From contig PXRJ01000061.1 of the NCBI GenBank assembly GCA_003021705.1, forward strand, positions 1 to 59,983: a stretch of 59,983 nt of DNA, written 5' to 3'. This stretch comes from Halobacteriales archaeon QS_3_64_16. Lineage in GTDB: Archaea > Halobacteriota > Halobacteria > Halobacteriales > Halococcaceae. Positions 43,150 through 52,450 of the stretch are shown one piece after another. Position numbers and translations under genes: made by a program. How positions within the stretch are numbered: the first letter of the stretch is position 1; each line of letters opens with the position of its first letter. The notes below the pieces were generated by a model. That model saw nothing but the letters and a program-made list of their open reading frames with translations, did no database searches and was not told the DNA's origin.

Positions 43150-43890
43150 ATGGACGGAGCTACGCTCGCACGCGAGGGGCACGGAGAGTACGGGTTCTCG
43201 GACGTCAGCGTCGTTATGGGGACGTACAACGAAGAAGCCGCCATCGGCAAAGTCCTCGAGGACATAGGGGCGGTCTCCGACGGCGAGGCGAGGGTCGTCT
43301 GTGTCGATGGGTCGGAGGATCGGACTCCCGAGATCGCACGGGAGCACGGCGCGCGCGTGATCCGCCAGAAACCCCAGGGCTACGGCGTCGCGGTCCGGGA
43401 GGCCGTTCTCGCGGCCGATCGCCCAGTCGTGGTCACGACCGACTGTGACGATACCTACCCGATGGAACAACTCCCCGACTTTCTCGATCGGATCAACGAG
43501 GGCTACGACGTCGTCAGCGGCGATCGCCTATATTACGGTGCGGCGGCCATGCCGACGTTCAACCGCGCGGGCAATCACGCCTTCGCGCTGCTCGCGAGCG
43601 CGCTTGCCGGTAAGCACGTCCACGACACGACCACCGGAATGCGGGCCTACCGTCGGTCGGTGCTCCAGGAGATCGACTGGACCGAAAACACCGGCCTATC
43701 GGCCGAACTCCTGATACGGCCGCTGATGCGGGGGTATGCGGTGCGAGAACTCCCGATCGAGTACCGCGAGCGCCGCGGCGAGACGAAATTAGACCCCATC
43801 GAGGGCGGAGCCGCCATCGCGAAATCCGTTCTCACCGTTAGTCTCGAAGAGCGCCTGCGAGAGGAAGGCATCAACGTTCGTCTGGGCTGA
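43150..43890 (+). CDS. Glycosyltransferase family 2, dolichyl-phosphate type
   Basis: Soluble GT-A glycosyltransferase of 246 residues. Motifs are VVMGTYNEEAAIGKV near residue 21, VDGSEDRTPEIA near 52, TTDCDDTYPMEQ near 96 (metal site) and FNRAGNHAFALL near 136. It is shorter than the GT2 in the sugar operon and has no membrane helix. It is close to dolichol-phosphate sugar synthases, which load a sugar on the archaeal lipid carrier. The two GT-C-like genes that follow, on the other strand, could use such lipid-linked sugars. Confidence 0.9.
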   Translation: MDGATLAREGHGEYGFSDVSVVMGTYNEEAAIGKVLEDIGAVSDGEARVVCVDGSEDRTPEIAREHGARVIRQKPQGYGVAVREAVLAADRPVVVTTDCDDTYPMEQLPDFLDRINEGYDVVSGDRLYYGAAAMPTFNRAGNHAFALLASALAGKHVHDTTTGMRAYRRSVLQEIDWTENTGLSAELLIRPLMRGYAVRELPIEYRERRGETKLDPIEGGAAIAKSVLTVSLEERLREEGINVRLG

Positions 43891-44010
43891 ACGCGGAGAA
43901 CCGGCTACCAGGGAAAATAGCCACCGACCGTCTCTATCATTGATCCCGCGCGCATGCGGCGTGGTCAGATTTCAGTTCTTCCGGCCTGATCCCGCTCGCG
44001 AGGTCTCGTT

Positions 44011-46509
44011 CTAAGGTTCGGTTCCGTTCTCGCCGTCTATCGTCTCGATTCCCGTCTCGACCGAGACGCCCTCCGCGTAGTCGCCGACGCCGGGGAGGTA
44101 GGTCTCGGCGAACCCGCAGTTCGCCGTAAGCCGGCAGACCTCGACGCGCGGCGGCCAGATCACCCGGACGCGATCGCCCTGGGCGGAGACCGATAGCTCG
44201 TAGTGGTAGGTGAGTGTGCCACCGCCCGGCTGGAGGAAGGTGACTTCGAGCGAGACCGGCTGGCTCCGATCGATGGGCACCGTTTCGTTCTCGGAGGTCA
44301 ACCGGAGCCCACCCTCCGAGGCGATCCGGGCCCGTTCGGGACCGATCACCCACTCGGTTCGTAGCGACCCATTGTCGGTCGCAGAGGAGCCGTTGCCGGA
44401 GGTCAGACGGGCAAGCCGATCGTTTCGCACAGTGTACTGGGTGACTTCCCTGTTCGGCGGAATCCCGGCCACGATCCGGACGGAAGCGACGGTCGACCGG
44501 GGTGGTACGCCGAGAGTAGTCACGATCCGATGGCGGGACCCGTTCCGCACTCGGAGGCGCTGGAGCCGTGGTTTCACGGGTTGGTCGTTCCAGGTGCCCC
44601 AGACCCCACGATAGGTGTAGCGAAAGAGGGTGCGATTTCCATAGGCTTCGATGACCGAGAAATCCGCTCCCGGCGACCGGGAGAGCACGTATACCACCTC
44701 GCCTCGGAGCGAGGGATCGTTCCAGAGGTACTGGAATGGATGATTTAGCCAGTCGCCATAGACCGAGGGGAGGAAGACGAGCGCGTCCTCGAAGTCCCGA
44801 TTCTCGATGGGGTCGTAGGCGCGCTCGAACTGGTCGGTGTTATTGAGGTGCTTCGAGAAGGGTGTATCGAGCGCATTCGCCTGGGCCACCGCACCGATCG
44901 GTACCGTCACTAACAGAAGTGCGAGCACGACCGCCCGGGCCTCCCGTGCAGGGAGCCGATCGCCGAGCGAGCGCCGGAGCCAGCCGATCGAGACCAGCAG
45001 GCCAAAAGCGCCGAAGGCCGATAGCGGGAGGAGCAGATCGAAGTGATAGAAGGGGCCATAGAGCGCGAGAAAGCCGTCGGTCGGATTGTACAAACCGGCC
45101 AGCAGGTTGAGATTCCCCCAGAAGTAGACGTTGCCGACGATGATCGAGACGAACAGCCCCGCGAGCAGCGTCCGTACCGTCCCGTCGTCGAGGCCGGTCT
45201 CGATCGAACCGTCCGAGTCTTCCTGGTCGAACGAGAAAGACGCGACGAACGCTCCGAGCGACCGTTGCAGCGATCGTCCCACCGCACGGATCGACCCGGA
45301 GGACTCGGAGCGACTCCCTTCCTCGCCGAGCCGTGACCGACCGGCCGGATCGCCGTTCGGCTCTCCACTGTCCGAGAACAGGTTCCGGTCCCGATTGCCC
45401 TCCCGCTGCGGGGCGAGGAGCGCTCGGCGCGTACGGGCCGCGAGGCGACCGGCGACCCGTCGAGCGCGGCCGACGACCCCCTGCGATCGGCAATGGACGA
45501 GGAGGCCGATCACCGCGAGAATCGTCCCAAGCGGGGCGGCGACGGTCCAGCGGGCCGCGAACTCCGTGATCACCTGCCAGTTCGCGACGAGAGCGGTTCC
45601 GGGGGTGTACTCCCGGCTGTAGACGAGGATCTCCCGAGTGCCAAATCCTAGTCCGTCGTTCGGGGCGAACTCCTGGTAGGGGAAGAGGAGTGCGGAACCG
45701 GTCATGAGCCGGTTGTACCAAAGCGTCACGCCGACGAGCGCCAGCCCGAAGGTACCGATCACCGCGTAGCGGCGTGTCTCGCGTGCGAGCGCGCGACCGT
45801 CACGTGCATGCAGCGGTCGGAGCAGTCGCCAGCAGGCATGGACGAGGAAGGGCAGGGCGAACAGGACGGCCGTGTAGGGTCGGGCGAAGAAGGCGAGGCC
45901 GGTCGCCGTGCCCGCGAGGGCGGCGTACGCCAACGACCGGCGGCGGATCGCCCGGATGTAGGCCAAAGCGAAGGTGAGATTGAGCAGCGTCGTCGGCGCG
46001 TAGGGCAGGAATACCGAGGAGGTGACGAGGAAAAACGGCGTCGCGACCAGGAGTGCAGCGGCGAGGACAGCGGTCCGGCGATCGAAGGCTTCGCTCGTCA
46101 GCAGCGCGACGAGTAGGACGTTCCCGGCGGCGATCCCAGCCAGCGAGAGTCGAGGTACGCCGACCGTCAGCCCCAGCGCGAAGATCGCGGCCGGCACCGG
46201 CGAGTACTTCGAGTAGAGAGCGTTCTCTTCCATGACGAAGAACCACGGGCGAAAGGCTACGGGGAACTCGGTGATCATCCGGAGTTGGCCCTCGAGTAGC
46301 ATCGCGGCCTGCTGGAGGTAGACCGCCTCGTCGTCGTTGTTCGAGTGGTAGGGAAAGACCTCCGTCGCGATCAGAAAGACGATTAGGCCGCCGAGGATCG
46401 CTACGAGGACAGTAAGCACCGTCGGGTTCGAGAGCGCAGCCCGAAGGCGAGCGGCGAAGGAGTCTCGGCCTGGCGATGAGCGGTCGGAAGCGGTGGATCG
46501 ATCGCTCAC
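44011..46509 (-). CDS. GT-C-like membrane glycosyltransferase, paralog 1
   Basis: An 832-residue protein with about ten helices in the first half and a beta-rich extracytoplasmic domain. After helix 1 the loop YHSNNDDEAVY carries an Asp-Asp-Glu motif, typical of lipid-sugar-dependent GT-C enzymes (PMT/GT39-like). A 90-residue acidic/basic insertion (about residues 350-440) lies between helices and is absent from paralog 2. The GTG at 46509 is favoured over an ATG at 46524 because GGGGAGG sits 6 nt before it. The C-terminal domain may bind the acceptor. Confidence 0.87.
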   Translation of the reverse strand: MSDRSTASDRSSPGRDSFAARLRAALSNPTVLTVLVAILGGLIVFLIATEVFPYHSNNDDEAVYLQQAAMLLEGQLRMITEFPVAFRPWFFVMEENALYSKYSPVPAAIFALGLTVGVPRLSLAGIAAGNVLLVALLTSEAFDRRTAVLAAALLVATPFFLVTSSVFLPYAPTTLLNLTFALAYIRAIRRRSLAYAALAGTATGLAFFARPYTAVLFALPFLVHACWRLLRPLHARDGRALARETRRYAVIGTFGLALVGVTLWYNRLMTGSALLFPYQEFAPNDGLGFGTREILVYSREYTPGTALVANWQVITEFAARWTVAAPLGTILAVIGLLVHCRSQGVVGRARRVAGRLAARTRRALLAPQREGNRDRNLFSDSGEPNGDPAGRSRLGEEGSRSESSGSIRAVGRSLQRSLGAFVASFSFDQEDSDGSIETGLDDGTVRTLLAGLFVSIIVGNVYFWGNLNLLAGLYNPTDGFLALYGPFYHFDLLLPLSAFGAFGLLVSIGWLRRSLGDRLPAREARAVVLALLLVTVPIGAVAQANALDTPFSKHLNNTDQFERAYDPIENRDFEDALVFLPSVYGDWLNHPFQYLWNDPSLRGEVVYVLSRSPGADFSVIEAYGNRTLFRYTYRGVWGTWNDQPVKPRLQRLRVRNGSRHRIVTTLGVPPRSTVASVRIVAGIPPNREVTQYTVRNDRLARLTSGNGSSATDNGSLRTEWVIGPERARIASEGGLRLTSENETVPIDRSQPVSLEVTFLQPGGGTLTYHYELSVSAQGDRVRVIWPPRVEVCRLTANCGFAETYLPGVGDYAEGVSVETGIETIDGENGTEP

Positions 46510-46515
46510 GGGGAA

Positions 46516-46522
46516 CCTCCCC
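46516..46522 (-). promoter_or_regulatory. Shine-Dalgarno sequence that sets the GT-C paralog 1 start
   Basis: GGGGAGG lies 6 nt before the GTG at 46509 and overlaps the alternative ATG at 46524. It argues for the GTG. Confidence 0.5.
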
Positions 46523-46722
46523 ATAGCCGCGATCGCCGGCCGACACCCGAAGTCCCTATCGAGCCGGCACGAGCGCTACCGGGGTCGTCGTTCGGTGAGG
46601 CAGCGTCGGCCGTCCGGAGGAGGGAAACGCTCGCGCGCGCGGTCATCAAGCCAAAGGGTGGGCGAGGGATGGGCATGTATGTGGCGATACGGTCACTCCG
46701 AGCCGGCCGACCGGACTGGTAA

Positions 46723-47316
46723 TCACTTCCTGGACGGACCACGCTGGTAGCTCGCCAGCCCTCCGGGATGGCCCCTCGGGTTCTCGATGCCGGCGAGCGT
46801 GCCTCCGGTGGGGGAGCTATAGAGCGCGTAGAGCAACTCGTTGAGTAGGTAATACCGGAGTCGCTCGCGGTCCGACCCTGCCGGGTCGGGCGCGGCCGTA
46901 TCGAGACCCATCTGCCGGAGCAGGGCTTCCCGGTTGGCCGGCTGAAGGGTAGTATAGGCGCCGTCGAACCAGTCGGTCGCATAGTCGTCGAGCGTCGCAA
47001 GGGCGGCGCGCACTCCTTCGGCGTATTCGGGCCGGTCCCGTACTCGTCCGACGACGTAGGTCTCGACGAACGCCGGGATACCCGTGACCGCAGAAGGGTA
47101 CAGCGTCCCCGCGAGAACGGTGAGGGTTGCTACCTCCTGTTCGGCGAACGCGACCGACTCGGCGGTATTCGGCCTCTCGGCGCTCGACTCCGTCCGCTCG
47201 TTGGCGTCGTTCGCTGGCTCGTCCCGAAGCGTCTCCCAGCCCAGCGCCGAACCGGCACCGACGGCAGCACCGGTCGTCGCAAGGGCGGCCAGCGCGTCCC
47301 GACGCGTCAGTTCCAT
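46723..47316 (-). CDS. Tat-exported gluconate 2-dehydrogenase subunit 3-like protein
   Basis: A 197-residue protein with a twin-arginine-type signal (LTRRDALAALATTG near residues 3-16) and a helical domain typical of the small subunit of flavin-dependent gluconate or choline-type dehydrogenases: VATLTVLAGTLYPS near residue 63, GIPAFVETYVVGRV near 80 and LLNELLYALYSSP near 156. The subunit usually helps secretion of a GMC flavoprotein, but no GMC gene is present in this window. Its start overlaps the stop of the GT-C paralog 2 gene by 10 bp (CGATGGAACTGA), so translation is coupled. Confidence 0.87.
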   Translation of the reverse strand: MELTRRDALAALATTGAAVGAGSALGWETLRDEPANDANERTESSAERPNTAESVAFAEQEVATLTVLAGTLYPSAVTGIPAFVETYVVGRVRDRPEYAEGVRAALATLDDYATDWFDGAYTTLQPANREALLRQMGLDTAAPDPAGSDRERLRYYLLNELLYALYSSPTGGTLAGIENPRGHPGGLASYQRGPSRK

Positions 47317-49457
47317 CGGTCGTGTCGGCTTGAGAGGTTCGGCGGCCGAGTGAGTTGTGATTTCGGTGCATGGCTCGCGTTCGCTTGGAGAGCGGTTTCG
47401 ACGGCGACGCCCGGCCGCGTCGCGCCGGGGACGTAGGTCGCACTCCCACCACAGTACAGCGGACGACGACAGACCCCGACCGACGGCGAGAGCGCTCTGA
47501 TCGTACCGTTCTCGCGGGCAACCGGGAGCTCGACATCGTAGCTGAAACCTGCCCCGGGACCCTGATCGACGAAGACGGTGATAGCGATCGTCCCACGAGA
47601 GCCGATCGGGAGGGACTCCTCGCCGACCTGTCGGAGGGGGCCGAGCACCCGGACCTCGCCGTTGCTAGCGACGACTCGGAGGGGGAGCGTCTGGGGCGTG
47701 CCACGGGCCGCGTAGTAGGACTGCTCCTCGCCCGTCGAGACGCGGATCGAGACGCGCTCGGCGCTGTCAGGGATTCCGAGGCGCGCGCGCAGTGAGACGC
47801 GCTCGCCCGCGACTGTCTCGATCGGCCGGAGGCGTGGGGTCACCGCCGATCCCGAAATAGGTGCCCACTGGCCGCGGTAGCTGTACCGGTAGAGCGTACG
47901 ATCCGGGAAGGCGTCGATAACCTCGAAGGGCCGCTCTTCGAGCGCGTAGATCACCTCGCCGTCGTAGTCCGGGTCGTTCCGGAGGCGCTGGAAGGGATGG
48001 TTGAGCCACGGCCCATACGGGTCGGGAACGAACACGAGCGCCTCTTCGAACGCCCGGTTCTCGACGGGGGCATACGCCTCCTCGTAGCGATCGGTGACCC
48101 CGGCGTTCGCCCGGACGTGGGGCCCGCCGGCCGCGAGCGATCCTCCGGCGACGCCCGCGGCCAGTAGTAGGGCGACGAGGGCGAGTGTGGCCCGGGCGTG
48201 GGGCGGCGCGAGACGGGTAGAGGTAAGCGACCGAACGCGATCGAAGAGCCACACTACCCCGAAGGCGGCGAGCGCACCGAGGGGAACGAGCAGATCGAAG
48301 TGGTAGTAGGGGCCGAGGTAACCGATCAATCCATCACCGGCGACGCCGATCGCACCCAGGATGTTGAGATTGCCCCAGAAGAAGATATTTCCTACCGTCA
48401 CCGAGAGAAGGAGCCCCAGCAGCGTCGCCTGCCGCGGGTCGATCGCTTTTCGACGTATGCCCTGCGCGAGGACGGCGAGCAGCCCGAGGGTGGCGAGAAG
48501 TGCTCCGAGAAGGCCGCCGGCGATCCACTCGGAAAGCAAGGTCGCGAGAACGCGGGCGTTCGCACGGAGGGCGAGTGCCGGGGTGTAGGCCACCTCGTGG
48601 CCGAGGATCGCCCGCGTGCCGAAACCCAGCCCGTCGCGGGACGCGAAGACCGCATACGGAAAGCGGAGCGGCCCGCCGGTGAGCACGGCGTTGTACGCAA
48701 GCGCGAGGACCACCCCGAGCGCGCCGAGAACGGCGAGCGAGCCCCAGGTCACGACCCGCTTGCGCGAGCCGTGTCGAAGCGTCCAGAGCGCGTAGACGAT
48801 AAATGGCAGCGCGAACAGCACGGCGGTGTAGGGTCGGGCGAAGAAGGACAGCGCGATCGCCCCACCCGCGAGCGCCGCGTATCGCAGCGATCGCGATCGG
48901 TCCGCGATCCGGTCGGCGCGCAGGAAGCCCGCGGCGAAGACGAGATTCAGAAGCGTCGTCGGCGCGTAGGGCAGGAAGACGGCGGTGTCGAGCAAGAAAA
49001 GGGGGGAGGCGAGTACGAACGCCGCGGCCAGCAGGCCGACCCGACGTGAGAACGCCTCGCTCACGACGACGTAAGTCAGGAAAACGATCGCGGCGGCGAC
49101 TGCGGCGAGTGCAAGTCTGGGAGTTCCGATCGCCAGCCCGAGCGCGAAGATCGCCGCCGGCACCGGTGTGTACTTGGGATAGAGGGACGCGCCGCCGTCA
49201 ACGAAGAACCAGGGCCGAAAGGCCTCCTCGACCGGCGGTCGGAGGACCAACTGTCCCTCCAGTAGCATGGCAGCCTGCTGGAGGTAGACCGCTTCGTCGT
49301 GGTTCAGCGAGTGATGGGGGAAGAGTTCGGTGGCGAAAACGAAGACGGCGAGTCCCCCGACGATCGCCAGGCCACAGGCAGCGAGCGTGACCCGATCGAG
49401 AGTTCGGAATCGCGTGGCGAGGGTCGCCTTCAGCCGGTCGTGGTGTTCGTTACTCAC
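47307..49457 (-). CDS. GT-C-like membrane glycosyltransferase, paralog 2
   Basis: A 716-residue membrane protein, clearly related to the gene at 44011. Both share HDEAVYLQQAAMLLEGQL or a near copy after helix 1, then FRPWFFV, and the long PVPAAIFALGL. The loop Asp-Glu pair is HSLNHDEAVY. It has about ten helices and a C-terminal domain of about 220 residues outside the membrane. It lacks the 90-residue insertion of paralog 1. It probably transfers a sugar from a lipid carrier at the outer face. The start is a GTG at 49457. Confidence 0.88.
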   Translation of the reverse strand: MSNEHHDRLKATLATRFRTLDRVTLAACGLAIVGGLAVFVFATELFPHHSLNHDEAVYLQQAAMLLEGQLVLRPPVEEAFRPWFFVDGGASLYPKYTPVPAAIFALGLAIGTPRLALAAVAAAIVFLTYVVVSEAFSRRVGLLAAAFVLASPLFLLDTAVFLPYAPTTLLNLVFAAGFLRADRIADRSRSLRYAALAGGAIALSFFARPYTAVLFALPFIVYALWTLRHGSRKRVVTWGSLAVLGALGVVLALAYNAVLTGGPLRFPYAVFASRDGLGFGTRAILGHEVAYTPALALRANARVLATLLSEWIAGGLLGALLATLGLLAVLAQGIRRKAIDPRQATLLGLLLSVTVGNIFFWGNLNILGAIGVAGDGLIGYLGPYYHFDLLVPLGALAAFGVVWLFDRVRSLTSTRLAPPHARATLALVALLLAAGVAGGSLAAGGPHVRANAGVTDRYEEAYAPVENRAFEEALVFVPDPYGPWLNHPFQRLRNDPDYDGEVIYALEERPFEVIDAFPDRTLYRYSYRGQWAPISGSAVTPRLRPIETVAGERVSLRARLGIPDSAERVSIRVSTGEEQSYYAARGTPQTLPLRVVASNGEVRVLGPLRQVGEESLPIGSRGTIAITVFVDQGPGAGFSYDVELPVARENGTIRALSPSVGVCRRPLYCGGSATYVPGATRPGVAVETALQANASHAPKSQLTRPPNLSSRHDRWN

Positions 49458-49555
49458 CGTCGATCACCCTATCGAGCCGGTCGGGGTCGATCGTGCGACG
49501 GCGACACGGGGTATCGAAGGACCTGTTTGCCATGCGGGACCGAGAGCGAACACCG

Positions 49556-50821
49556 TCAGCGATCGAGAGTCGCGCTGGCGTCCGTTTCGACCTCGGCCTC
49601 GATACCCCTATCCCTAGTTCCATCTCGACTTCCTTCCTCGCGCGGGTACCACGCCAGCTGGTGGCCGGCGACGAGTTCGATTCGGACCGACCGGCCGACA
49701 TCGAACGATTCGGTGTGGTTATGCAGACAGTGCAACACGTCGCCGCCGGTCGTCTCGACCCGATAGATGAAGGATGGCCCTCGGTACTGTTGGCGGACGA
49801 TCCGGCCGTGGGCGTGGCCGTCGGTCGCGGGCGTCACCCGGAGGTCGTCCGGTCGGACGAGAACGTCTACGGCCTCGCCCTCCTCACGACCGTCGCGGTC
49901 GCCGTGGTCGTCGAGCACCTCCCGACCGATCGGGCCGATATCGGTCGTGAGGCGATCACCCTCGACGCGCCCGGCGAGAAAGCCCGCCTGGCCCAGAAAG
50001 GAGGCGACGAAGCGGGTCGCGGGGCGCTCGAAGACTTTTTCTGGGGAACCGATCTGGTGCAGGCGGCCCTCACTCATGATCCCGACCCGATCGGCGATCG
50101 AGAGGGCTTCCTCCTGGTCGTGGGTGACCCAGATCGCCGTCACGCCGGCTTCCGCGAGGATTCGATGGACTTCCTCGCGCATCGAGACCCGGAGGCGCAC
50201 GTCGAGATTCGAGAGGGGTTCGTCGAGTAGTAGTACATCGGGTTCGGGCGCGAGCGAGCGCGCGAGTGCGACGCGCTGTTTCTGTCCGCCCGAGAGCGTA
50301 TCGGGGTAGGCCTCGCCCCGGCCGGCGAGATCGACCAATTCGAGTAACTCGGCGACCCGAGCCTCCCGATCGGCGTCCTCGAGATCGGAGAGCCCGAAGG
50401 CCTCGGGCGGGCGGGACTCGCTCGCCTCGGCGCTCGCGATCTCCTCCCCGTGCAGGCGGAGCTGGCCGGTATCCGGCGATTCGAGACCGGCGAGCAACCG
50501 GAGGGTCGTTGTCTTCCCACAGCCAGAGGGCCCGAGAAGTGCCAGGATCTCTCCTTCCGCGACCGACAGCGAGAGCTCGCTCAGTGCCGTCTCCGCCCCA
50601 TAAGACTTGCCCACGCCGTCGAGGGTCAGTACTCCCGCGTCCGCTCCTGGTGTAGTACCCGCGCCGAGCGTTTCGTCGGCTTCGCCCCGTGCCGGCAGGT
50701 CGGTGCTGTCGATGCTATCGGTTCTGTTGGTACCACCGATACCGTCGGTGCCCTCGGTGCTTTCGGTGCCCTCGCGGTCGGCGTCTCGCTGCCGTCCTCG
50801 CTGCTGTGTATTGCGTGTCAT
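49556..50821 (-). CDS. ABC transporter ATPase, iron-type, lacking the Q-loop segment
   Basis: ATP-binding protein of 421 residues. An N-terminal extension of about 60 Thr/Ser/Gly/Asp-rich residues precedes the core. Walker A is GPSGCGKTT (97-105), the signature LSGGQ is 176-180, Walker B is LLLDEP and the switch His is near 234. Between residues 126 and 145 the chain reads EEIASAEASESRPPE then AFGL. Relatives have here about 25-30 residues with the Q-loop Gln, which is absent. Walker A Lys to LSGGQ is 73 residues, against about 92 in MalK. The C-terminal TOBE-like region is complete. It overlaps the permease gene by 4 bp. Confidence 0.88.
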   Translation of the reverse strand: MTRNTQQRGRQRDADREGTESTEGTDGIGGTNRTDSIDSTDLPARGEADETLGAGTTPGADAGVLTLDGVGKSYGAETALSELSLSVAEGEILALLGPSGCGKTTTLRLLAGLESPDTGQLRLHGEEIASAEASESRPPEAFGLSDLEDADREARVAELLELVDLAGRGEAYPDTLSGGQKQRVALARSLAPEPDVLLLDEPLSNLDVRLRVSMREEVHRILAEAGVTAIWVTHDQEEALSIADRVGIMSEGRLHQIGSPEKVFERPATRFVASFLGQAGFLAGRVEGDRLTTDIGPIGREVLDDHGDRDGREEGEAVDVLVRPDDLRVTPATDGHAHGRIVRQQYRGPSFIYRVETTGGDVLHCLHNHTESFDVGRSVRIELVAGHQLAWYPREEGSRDGTRDRGIEAEVETDASATLDR

Positions 50822-52449
50822 GAATCGGTGTTCTCCTGGGAGAGGATGACGAACATCGACAGCCCCGAGACGACGATCAACACCAACGCCGGGACCGCCG
50901 CCGCGCCGTAATACCCCGCATCCTGCACGAGCCAGATGTAGGTGACGAGCGTGTCGAAGCCGGTGGGATGCAACAAGAGGGTCGCCGGGAGTTCTTTCAT
51001 CGTCGTCAGGAAGACCAGCGCCGCCCCGGCGAGTACGCCCGGCGCGATGAGTGGCAGCGTCACCCGCCGGAACGCTCCTGTACTACCCTCCCCGAGCGTG
51101 CGGGCCGCCCCGGCCAGCGCCGAATCGACCTGGAGGACCGACGACCGTGTCGTCCCGATCGCCTGGGGGAGGAATCGGACGACGTACGCGAAGATAAGCA
51201 GGGGCAGGGTCTGGTAGAGCGCCGAGGCATACGTCGTCCCGAAGTAGATCAGCGAGAGCCCGAGGACGATGCCAGGCATCGCATAGCCCAGGTAGGTCGC
51301 CCGGTCGAAGACCGTCGAGAGAACGGAGCGATACCGGGCGGCGAGGTAGGCAATGGGGATCGCCGCCGCGGCCGCGAGCAGTGCGGCAGCCGTAGAGACT
51401 CCCACCGAGTTCCAGGCGACGGCCCACTCGAAGGCAAAGCCCCCGCCCGCATACCCCGGGCCGCCGTTGCGGAACAGCCACATCGCTAGAATCCCTACTG
51501 GGACGAGAAGACAGAGAACGAGCACCGCGAGACAGAACGCGAGGGCCGGACCCTTCCAGACTCCGAGTGCGGTCTCGCCGCCGCTCCGCGCGCCACGGCT
51601 GGCATACGCCCCGCTGCGATCGGCTCCCAGACGGGATTCGAGCGCGAGGATTACGCCCGTGACCGCGAGCAACTGCAGTGAAAGTAATGCGGCGAAATCC
51701 CGGCCGAAGGCGTTGTACTCGACGAAGATGATCCGCGTGAAGGTATCGAACTGCATGATCGCCGGCGTCCCGAAATCAGAGAGGGTATAGAGGGCGACCA
51801 GCAGCGCGCCGGCAGCGATTCCCGGAGCGATTTGTGGGAGGGTGACCCGGCGGAAGGCTCCGGTAGTGCTCTCCCCGAGCGTCCGGGCGGCTTCGGGCAG
51901 GCTCGCGTCCGCGGCGAGCAGCGAGGCCCGGGTCGTGAGATAGACGTAGGGATAGGTAAAGAGCGTGAGAACTAGTACTGTGCCCCCGAACCCATAGATC
52001 GTCGGGATCGAGTCGATCCCGATCGGGGCGAGCAGGTCGGCGAGCACCCCGCGGGGACCGAAGGCAGAGACGAAGGCAAAGGCCCCGATGTAACTCGGCA
52101 CGACGAGCGGGAGGGCGACCGCGACGGTGAAAAAGCGACGGAAGGGCAGGTCGGTGCGAGCGGTGAGCACCGCAAGCGGCACCCCGATGGCGATCGAGGC
52201 GGCCGTGACCGCCCCGACCAGCGCGAGGCTATTCGCGAGGACCGAGGTCGTCGCACTGCCGGTGAGCAAGGACAGGGCATAACTCGTCTCGACGCCTGCC
52301 ACCCTGAGAACGAGCGGGGCGATCGGCGAGAGCACCGCGGCGGCGATCGCACCGGCTAGCAGTACGAGGGCGGCTGGGGGGCGGTCGTCGTCCTCCTCAC
52401 CTCCCCGAAAACGACCGGCCAGTGCGCCGAGGTGCCCCCTTGAGCGCAT
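50818..52449 (-). CDS. Iron(III)-type ABC transporter permease (two fused domains)
   Basis: Permease of 543 residues with about 12 helices, made of two BPD (MetI-like) domains in one chain, as in FbpB. Each half has an EAA loop of the same type, EAARTLGESTTGAFRRVTLP and GAARTLGEGSTGAFRRVTLP, which contact the ATPase. It forms the import path for iron(III) or a similar ligand. The ATG at 52449 starts 1 bp after the stop of the binding-protein gene; a GTG at 52461 would overlap it. It is the second gene of an iron-type operon. Confidence 0.92.
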   Translation of the reverse strand: MRSRGHLGALAGRFRGGEEDDDRPPAALVLLAGAIAAAVLSPIAPLVLRVAGVETSYALSLLTGSATTSVLANSLALVGAVTAASIAIGVPLAVLTARTDLPFRRFFTVAVALPLVVPSYIGAFAFVSAFGPRGVLADLLAPIGIDSIPTIYGFGGTVLVLTLFTYPYVYLTTRASLLAADASLPEAARTLGESTTGAFRRVTLPQIAPGIAAGALLVALYTLSDFGTPAIMQFDTFTRIIFVEYNAFGRDFAALLSLQLLAVTGVILALESRLGADRSGAYASRGARSGGETALGVWKGPALAFCLAVLVLCLLVPVGILAMWLFRNGGPGYAGGGFAFEWAVAWNSVGVSTAAALLAAAAAIPIAYLAARYRSVLSTVFDRATYLGYAMPGIVLGLSLIYFGTTYASALYQTLPLLIFAYVVRFLPQAIGTTRSSVLQVDSALAGAARTLGEGSTGAFRRVTLPLIAPGVLAGAALVFLTTMKELPATLLLHPTGFDTLVTYIWLVQDAGYYGAAAVPALVLIVVSGLSMFVILSQENTDS

Positions 52450-52450
52450 C

